Assembly: GCA_030731685.1 (NCBI GenBank)
Contig: JANQTO010000508.1
Coordinates: 1-9,233 of the forward strand
Source: Nonlabens sp.
GTDB lineage: Bacteria > Bacteroidota > Bacteroidia > Flavobacteriales > Flavobacteriaceae
Length of the DNA: 9,233 nt
Direction: 5' to 3'
Shown: positions 5,063-9,233 of the stretch, piece by piece
Position numbering within the stretch: the stretch's first letter is position 1
How the letters are laid out: every line of letters starts with the position of its first letter
Made by a program: the position numbers and the translations under genes
The notes under the pieces: generated by a model
The model's database searches: none
What the model saw: the letters and a program-made list of their open reading frames with translations, nothing else
Told to the model about the DNA's origin: nothing

Positions 5063-7903
5063 ATGGCCGAAGTAAACAACATGAGACTCAACAAGGTGCT
5101 AAAGGAATTTAATATTTCCCTTGAGCGTGCCGTTGACCATCTTACCGCTAAAGGTATAGAAATTGAGCGCAACCCCAACACAAAAGTAGGGGCGAGCGTT
5201 TACCAGGCGCTTGCAGATGAGTTTCAAACAGACAAAAGTAAAAAGGTAGCTTCTAAAGAGGTAGGTGTCGAGCGTCGCAAAGAGCAGGAAGAACTGCGAG
5301 TGCAGCGAGAGAAGGAAATTGAAGAGAAGAACAAGCGTCACGAAATTATCAAGGCCAAAGCGACCCTAGATGGTCCTAAATCCGTTGGTAAAATAGACCT
5401 TAATGCTGGTTCTAAGCCAGCTAAGGCAGAGCCTGCAAACGAGGTTGCCAAAGAGCCAATGAAGGAGACTGTCGTTGAAAAGGCGGTGTCTGCAAAAGAA
5501 GAACCAGTGGTTACAGAGTCTGTTTCAAACAGGCCTAAAGCAACCGGAACTACCATCAAAGGCAAAATAGACTTAGCTCCAAAAAAGCCAGCAGCACCTA
5601 AAAAGGACGTTCCAGTTGCTAAAAAGCCGGAAGCGCCAGTAGCCAAAAAGGAAACTCCGGAACCAGTAAACGTTCCAGATTCACCTGTAGTGAAGCCAGT
5701 AGCTCCAGCAGCTGCGGAAACAGCTAGTACAGCAACAGACGGTGAGCCTGAAAAAATTAAGACAGAGTATCAAAAGTTAGGTGGACTTAAGGTAACAGGT
5801 GAGAAGATTGATTTATCAAAATTTGCCAAACCTGCTAAAAAAGAAGATCCTAATAAGCGCAAGCGCAAAAGAATATCTAAATCACCAGGAACTGCAGGCA
5901 TAAGACCTGGTAGATCTGGGTCTGGTCCTTTAACAAACAGACGCGGTCCAAGTACTGGCAATGGTCCAGGACGTAAACCTATCGTTAAGGCTGAGCCTAC
6001 CGAAGAAGAAATCCAGAAACAAGTTCGTGAAACTCTTGAAAAGCTTCAAGGGAAATCATCAAAATCCAAAGCTGCTCGTTACAGACGTGACAAGCGTGAA
6101 CTTCACCGTGAAAAAGTAGAAGCTGCTGAGGAGGCAGATGCACAAGATAAGACATTACAGGTAACTGAATTTGTAACGGTAAGCGATATCGCTACCATGA
6201 TGGACGTTCCTGTAAATAAAGTAATTGGTGCTTGTATGTCCTTAGGACTTATGGTTACTATGAACCAGCGTTTAGATGCAGAGACGATGTCTATCGTAGC
6301 AGAAGAGTTCGGTTTCGATGTTGAATTTGTTAATGCTGACATTGAAGAAAGTATCGCAAGTGGTGATGTTGACGAGGCAGAAGATTTATTACCTCGTGCG
6401 CCTATTGTAACTGTAATGGGTCACGTAGATCATGGTAAAACATCGCTTTTAGATTACATTCGTAAAGAAAACGTAATTGCTGGTGAGAGTGGTGGTATAA
6501 CCCAACACATTGGTGCATACGGTGTTGAGCTAGAAGGTGGTCAAAAAATCGCATTTTTAGATACACCTGGTCACGAAGCCTTTACAGCGATGCGTGCACG
6601 TGGTGCTCAGGTTACTGACCTTGCTATTATTGTAATCGCGGCTGATGATGACGTTATGCCACAAACAAAAGAAGCTATATCTCACGCACAGGCTGCAAAC
6701 GTGCCTATTGTATTTGCTATAAATAAAGTAGACCGCGAGGCAGCTAAACCAGAGAAAATTAAAGAGGCACTTGCAAATATGAATTTGCTAGTGGAAGATT
6801 GGGGTGGTAAAATACAATCTCATGATATATCAGCAAAAACAGGTCTTGGTGTTAAGGAGTTACTTGAAAAAGTACTTTTGGAAGCCGAAATTCTTGACTT
6901 GAAAGCAAACCCTAACAAATTTGCTACTGGTACAGTTGTAGAAGCATTCTTAGATAAAGGTAGAGGATATGTATCCACAATTCTTGTACAAGGTGGTACT
7001 CTTAAAATAGGTGATTACGTACTTGCTGGCCGTACACACGGTAAGGTAAAAGCAATGCAGGACGAACGTGGTAAAAACGTTGAAATTGCAGGTCCATCAA
7101 CACCGGTTTCTATTTTAGGACTCGATGGTGCGCCACAAGCGGGTGATAAGTTCCACGTCTTTGAAGATGAACGTGAAGCTAAAACAATTGCTGCAAGACG
7201 TACACAATTACAAAGAGAGCAATCTGTTAGAACGCAAAAAACACTTTCTCTTGATGAGATAGGACGTAGAATTGCGCTTGGAGACTTTAAAGAACTTAAC
7301 CTTATCCTTAAAGGTGACGTGGATGGTTCTGTTGAAGCACTTACAGACTCCTTCCAGAAACTTTCTACTGAGGAGATTCAAGTGAATATTATACATAAAG
7401 CAGTAGGTGCGATTACAGAGAGCGACGTGCTCCTCGCAAGTGCATCTGATGCGATTATTATAGGATTTAATGTAAGGCCACAGGCAAATGCTCGTGTCAT
7501 TGCAGATCAGGAAGAAGTGGACATTAGAATGTACTCTATTATCTACGATGCGATTAACGACCTGAAAGATGCAATGGAAGGAATGCTTTCACCAGAGCTC
7601 AAAGAGGAAATTACAGGTAGTGCAGAGATACGTGCAACATTTAAAATATCTAAAGTTGGTACCATCGCAGGATGTATGGTTCTTGACGGAAAAATCTATA
7701 GGTCAGGTAGCGTAAGACTTATACGTGACAGTGTGGTTATCTACACCGGAGAGTTAATAGCTCTTAAGCGATTTAAAGACGATGTTAAAGAGGTTGCCAA
7801 AGGATACGAATGTGGTGCGCAAATTAAGAACTACAACGACCTGCAAGAAGGTGATATCATAGAGTCGTTCAGAGAAGTTGAGGTTAAGAAAAAACTCAAA
7901 TAA
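5063..7903 (+). CDS. infB: Translation initiation factor IF-2
   Basis: IF-2 is the GTPase that places initiator tRNA on the 30S subunit and drives subunit joining. The 946-residue product has an N-terminal IF2_N module (about 5-55, [21 protein letters not shown]), a long charged, Lys/Pro/Ala-rich linker (about 60-340), and a second IF2_N module (about 366-417). The GTPase domain (about 446-615) has all motifs: GHVDHGKT (453-460, G1), T480 in GGIT (G2), DTPGH (500-504, G3), NKVD (554-557, G4) and SAK (590-592, G5). Domain II (about 620-705), domain III (about 735-830) and the tRNA-binding C-terminal domain (about 850-940) are complete. The linker carries three short repeats around KIDL (109-113, 168-171, 248-251). 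An alternative start at Met7 would still keep the first module. It is the last gene of the operon, followed by a strong terminator. Confidence 0.97.
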   Translation: MAEVNNMRLNKVLKEFNISLERAVDHLTAKGIEIERNPNTKVGASVYQALADEFQTDKSKKVASKEVGVERRKEQEELRVQREKEIEEKNKRHEIIKAKATLDGPKSVGKIDLNAGSKPAKAEPANEVAKEPMKETVVEKAVSAKEEPVVTESVSNRPKATGTTIKGKIDLAPKKPAAPKKDVPVAKKPEAPVAKKETPEPVNVPDSPVVKPVAPAAAETASTATDGEPEKIKTEYQKLGGLKVTGEKIDLSKFAKPAKKEDPNKRKRKRISKSPGTAGIRPGRSGSGPLTNRRGPSTGNGPGRKPIVKAEPTEEEIQKQVRETLEKLQGKSSKSKAARYRRDKRELHREKVEAAEEADAQDKTLQVTEFVTVSDIATMMDVPVNKVIGACMSLGLMVTMNQRLDAETMSIVAEEFGFDVEFVNADIEESIASGDVDEAEDLLPRAPIVTVMGHVDHGKTSLLDYIRKENVIAGESGGITQHIGAYGVELEGGQKIAFLDTPGHEAFTAMRARGAQVTDLAIIVIAADDDVMPQTKEAISHAQAANVPIVFAINKVDREAAKPEKIKEALANMNLLVEDWGGKIQSHDISAKTGLGVKELLEKVLLEAEILDLKANPNKFATGTVVEAFLDKGRGYVSTILVQGGTLKIGDYVLAGRTHGKVKAMQDERGKNVEIAGPSTPVSILGLDGAPQAGDKFHVFEDEREAKTIAARRTQLQREQSVRTQKTLSLDEIGRRIALGDFKELNLILKGDVDGSVEALTDSFQKLSTEEIQVNIIHKAVGAITESDVLLASASDAIIIGFNVRPQANARVIADQEEVDIRMYSIIYDAINDLKDAMEGMLSPELKEEITGSAEIRATFKISKVGTIAGCMVLDGKIYRSGSVRLIRDSVVIYTGELIALKRFKDDVKEVAKGYECGAQIKNYNDLQEGDIIESFREVEVKKKLK

Positions 7904-7921
7904 TCTTTTACGATAAGCAAT

Positions 7922-7957
7922 AAAAAAAAGCGTTTCTATTTGGAAACGCTTTTTTTA
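7922..7957. terminator. Bidirectional terminator between infB and the SPOR gene
   Basis: An 8-bp stem AGCGTTTC/GAAACGCT (7929-7936, 7943-7950) with a 6-nt loop is flanked by an A run (7922-7929) and a T run (7950-7956). It therefore works in both directions: 19 nt after the infB stop on the plus strand and 31 nt after the SPOR-gene stop on the minus strand. The convergent arrangement explains the symmetry. Confidence 0.92.
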
Positions 7958-7987
7958 TTATCGAGGATTTGGTTTATGAATTATTCC

Positions 7988-8368
7988 CTACGATTTGGGT
8001 AGTAGTACAAGTGCTTTTGGATAGTCCTTACGTAGCTCAAACATAACGCGTTCAGCCTCTGCTTTACTTCTAAATTTACCTATCCATACTTTGTGAAAAG
8101 GTTGCTCATATCGCATGATAGATTCCCATTGCATTTGCTTTGCATCGTATTGAGATTTTACACGTTCAGCAGCCACTTTGTCACCATAAAAAAGCTGTAT
8201 CATGTAGTTCCCCGTTACGCGTCCAGGTTTAGGCATATCTAGTCTGGTAGCCACGAGAGAGTCTAATCTTACTGGGTCTATAGGTCCTGTATTTTGTGCA
8301 TTTGACGGTAAAATACAGGTCATCACCATTGTTAACGAGGCAATTAGACATGTTGATTTTAAGTTCAT
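7988..8368 (-). CDS. Small secreted SPOR-domain protein
   Basis: The 126-residue protein starts with a signal peptide (CLIASLTMVMTCIL, residues 7-20) with a likely cleavage before Q25 (SNA|QN). There is no lipobox, so it should be a soluble periplasmic protein. Residues about 54-122 form one SPOR domain (PF05036): YMIQLFYGDKVAAERVK, then HKVWIGKFRSKAEAERVMF, the typical strand-helix-strand-helix pattern with the VWIGKF edge strand. SPOR domains bind peptidoglycan stripped of stem peptides, often at division sites. With little besides the domain, this protein may be a simple septal-wall binder; its partner is unknown. It converges with infB and diverges from the cytochrome gene. A 16-bp palindrome lies 24 bp upstream of its start, within the likely 5' untranslated region. 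Confidence 0.9.
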   Translation of the reverse strand: MNLKSTCLIASLTMVMTCILPSNAQNTGPIDPVRLDSLVATRLDMPKPGRVTGNYMIQLFYGDKVAAERVKSQYDAKQMQWESIMRYEQPFHKVWIGKFRSKAEAERVMFELRKDYPKALVLLPKS

Positions 8369-8391
8369 ATTTTCAGTGTTTTTAAGGTGTT

Positions 8392-8407
8392 CGCTTTCGC
8401 GAAAGCG
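8392..8407. repeat. 16-bp perfect palindrome CGCTTTCGCGAAAGCG, copy 2 (intergenic)
   Basis: This is identical over 16 bases to the copy at 429-444. It lies between the SPOR gene start (8368) and its likely -7 element (8454-8461), so it would be transcribed as a possible short hairpin in the leader of that gene. Being a full palindrome, the DNA could also be bound by a dimeric protein or modified on both strands. Confidence 0.9.
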
Positions 8408-8453
8408 TATTTATTTAGAATAGTTATAAATTATTTTCTTCATTTTTTCTCTG

Positions 8454-8461
8454 CAAAATTA
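8454..8461 (-). promoter_or_regulatory. Possible -7 element of the SPOR gene promoter
   Basis: On the minus strand this reads TAATTTTG, an exact match to TAnnTTTG. No TTG is found at the expected distance upstream, so only the -7 half is supported. It implies a leader of about 75-80 nt containing the palindrome at 8392-8407. Confidence 0.4.
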
Positions 8462-8475
8462 TGACGTTTATGACC

Positions 8476-8483
8476 TATTTTTG
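8476..8483 (+). promoter_or_regulatory. Possible -7 element of the cytochrome c gene promoter
   Basis: TATTTTTG matches TAnnTTTG exactly and lies 70 nt before the cytochrome ATG. A good -33 TTG is missing. It is only 14 bp from the oppositely oriented -7 element at 8454-8461, so polymerase could probably not occupy both at once. Confidence 0.45.
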
Positions 8484-8553
8484 CATGACCGTACAACGTT
8501 CAGTAAATACTGTAATTATTGTGCCAAAGTTATTGTAATATTCAGTTAACGAC

Positions 8554-9233
8554 ATGAAAAAAAGTAAATTACATTTTATCACTTTAAAGCAATTGCTTTT
8601 AGCGATAATTATAATGTTCTCATTTACGGGCATTCACGCCCAAGACGCAGCCGTTTCACAAGGAGAGCCAGCTCCCGAGGTAGAAGCAACGCTTGCAGCA
8701 GACCCTATCGAGGTGGCTTCTGAAGGCGGTGCAGATGCTGCCGCTGGAGAAGCGCTTTTTAAAGCAAACTGTGCAGCTTGTCACAAGTTGTACAAGCGCG
8801 CCGTAGGTCCGGCATTACACCAGGTGTCTGGTAAGTATGAGAAGGAATGGTTGTATAAGTGGATTAAAAACTCTGCTGCACTCATCGCTACGGGTGATGC
8901 GCGTGCAAATGCGATTTACGAAGAATACGGTAAATCTAAAATGAACGCATTTCCTGCGCTTTCAAACCAGGACATTGATAATATTCTTGCTTATACTGAT
9001 ACTCCACCTGGTGGTGGTGGTGGTGAAAAAGAGGACGAGACAACTCAAGTTGTTGTGAGTGGTGATGACACCATGACTAATAACATCATTCTAGGCGGTC
9101 TTGCGCTTGTTCTAGTATTGCTTATCGCTGTTTTGTTTGTAGTAAATAAAACATTGAAGCGATTTGCTGCTGCAAACGGTATTCAAACAGAATTTGAAGA
9201 AGAAGAAAAAGAGGAGCGCTTACCATTGTGGAG
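8554..9233 (+). CDS. Membrane-anchored monoheme cytochrome c, probable N-terminal part of ActA of alternative complex III; C-terminus beyond window
   Basis: The frame from the ATG at 8554 stays open for 226 codons to the window edge. It has a signal peptide (LLLAIIIMFSFTGIHAQ, cleavage near A29|Q30), an Ala/Glu-rich spacer, and a class I cytochrome c domain (about 60-148) with the heme site CAACH (C73, C76, H77), VGPAL (84-88) and a probable axial Met130 in KMNAFPALS. A Gly-rich linker, made of five GGT codons, leads to one TM helix (about 177-197) and then a charged tail. An in-frame TAA lies five codons before the ATG. In Flavobacteriia a cytochrome of this build sits at the head of the alternative complex III operon (quinol:cytochrome c oxidoreductase) and continues into a pentaheme ActA part; that continuation is inferred from family knowledge. 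Alternatively it is a stand-alone cytochrome c. Not on the minus strand; own promoter likely near 8476. Confidence 0.88.
   Translation, partial: MKKSKLHFITLKQLLLAIIIMFSFTGIHAQDAAVSQGEPAPEVEATLAADPIEVASEGGADAAAGEALFKANCAACHKLYKRAVGPALHQVSGKYEKEWLYKWIKNSAALIATGDARANAIYEEYGKSKMNAFPALSNQDIDNILAYTDTPPGGGGGEKEDETTQVVVSGDDTMTNNIILGGLALVLVLLIAVLFVVNKTLKRFAAANGIQTEFEEEEKEERLPLW

Noticed and set aside
5580..5720. Lys/Pro/Ala-rich repetitive stretch in infB as a possible insertion or recombination scar
   Set aside because: Long low-complexity linkers are normal between the IF-2 N-terminal modules and the GTPase domain, and the frame is unbroken.
5099..6342. Several open frames on the minus strand opposite nusA and infB
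   Set aside because: They arise from the codon pattern of the well-supported genes on the other strand; their products show no domain features and no promoters precede them.
1..9233. CRISPR arrays, insertion sequences, phage or defence genes
   Set aside because: No regularly spaced direct repeats, transposase or integrase motifs or terminal inverted repeats were seen; every long open frame is accounted for by housekeeping or envelope genes.

Overview
The window looks like chromosomal DNA from a marine-type member of the Flavobacteriaceae (Bacteroidota). The evidence is: moderately AT-rich sequence; Bacteroidota-type promoters (TTG, a 19 to 23 nt spacer, then TAnnTTTG) instead of sigma70 boxes; no Shine-Dalgarno sequences before the genes; and protein types typical of the group (DUF2723 membrane protein, DUF1287 secreted protein, a NusA without the E. 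coli-type acidic repeats, and a membrane-anchored cytochrome c with a CxxCH heme site). A genus near Dokdonia/Krokinobacter is a guess from general resemblance, not something shown here.

Layout. Positions 1-1267 (minus) hold the N-terminal 422 residues of a DUF2723 multi-pass membrane protein, probably a GT-C type glycosyltransferase, cut by the window edge. Positions 1268-1510 are an AT-rich intergenic region with two tandem promoter-like elements reading into a tRNA-Gln(TTG) gene at 1511-1580, which ends in a strong intrinsic terminator. On the minus strand follow a secreted DUF1287 protein (1695-2291) and, upstream of it, a tandem-domain universal stress protein (2353-3174); the terminator of the stress gene ends right at the DUF1287 start codon. 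Divergent from the stress gene is the operon rimP-nusA-infB (3324-7903), which couples 30S maturation, transcription elongation/termination and translation initiation. It ends in a bidirectional terminator shared with a convergent small secreted SPOR-domain protein (7988-8368, minus). Divergent from that, starting at 8554 and running off the right edge, is a secreted and membrane-anchored monoheme cytochrome c, likely the front part of the first subunit (ActA) of an alternative complex III quinol:cytochrome c oxidoreductase operon.

Most of the window is conserved housekeeping sequence. I found no CRISPR array, insertion sequence, phage gene or defence system, and no convincing new multi-gene system. 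The signals most worth a second look are non-coding: a terminator-like hairpin in the leader between the rimP promoter and the rimP start, which suggests attenuation of the rimP-nusA-infB operon (NusA is itself a termination factor); an identical 16-bp perfect palindrome present twice, once inside a coding region and once in a promoter region; and the terminator that abuts the DUF1287 start codon.
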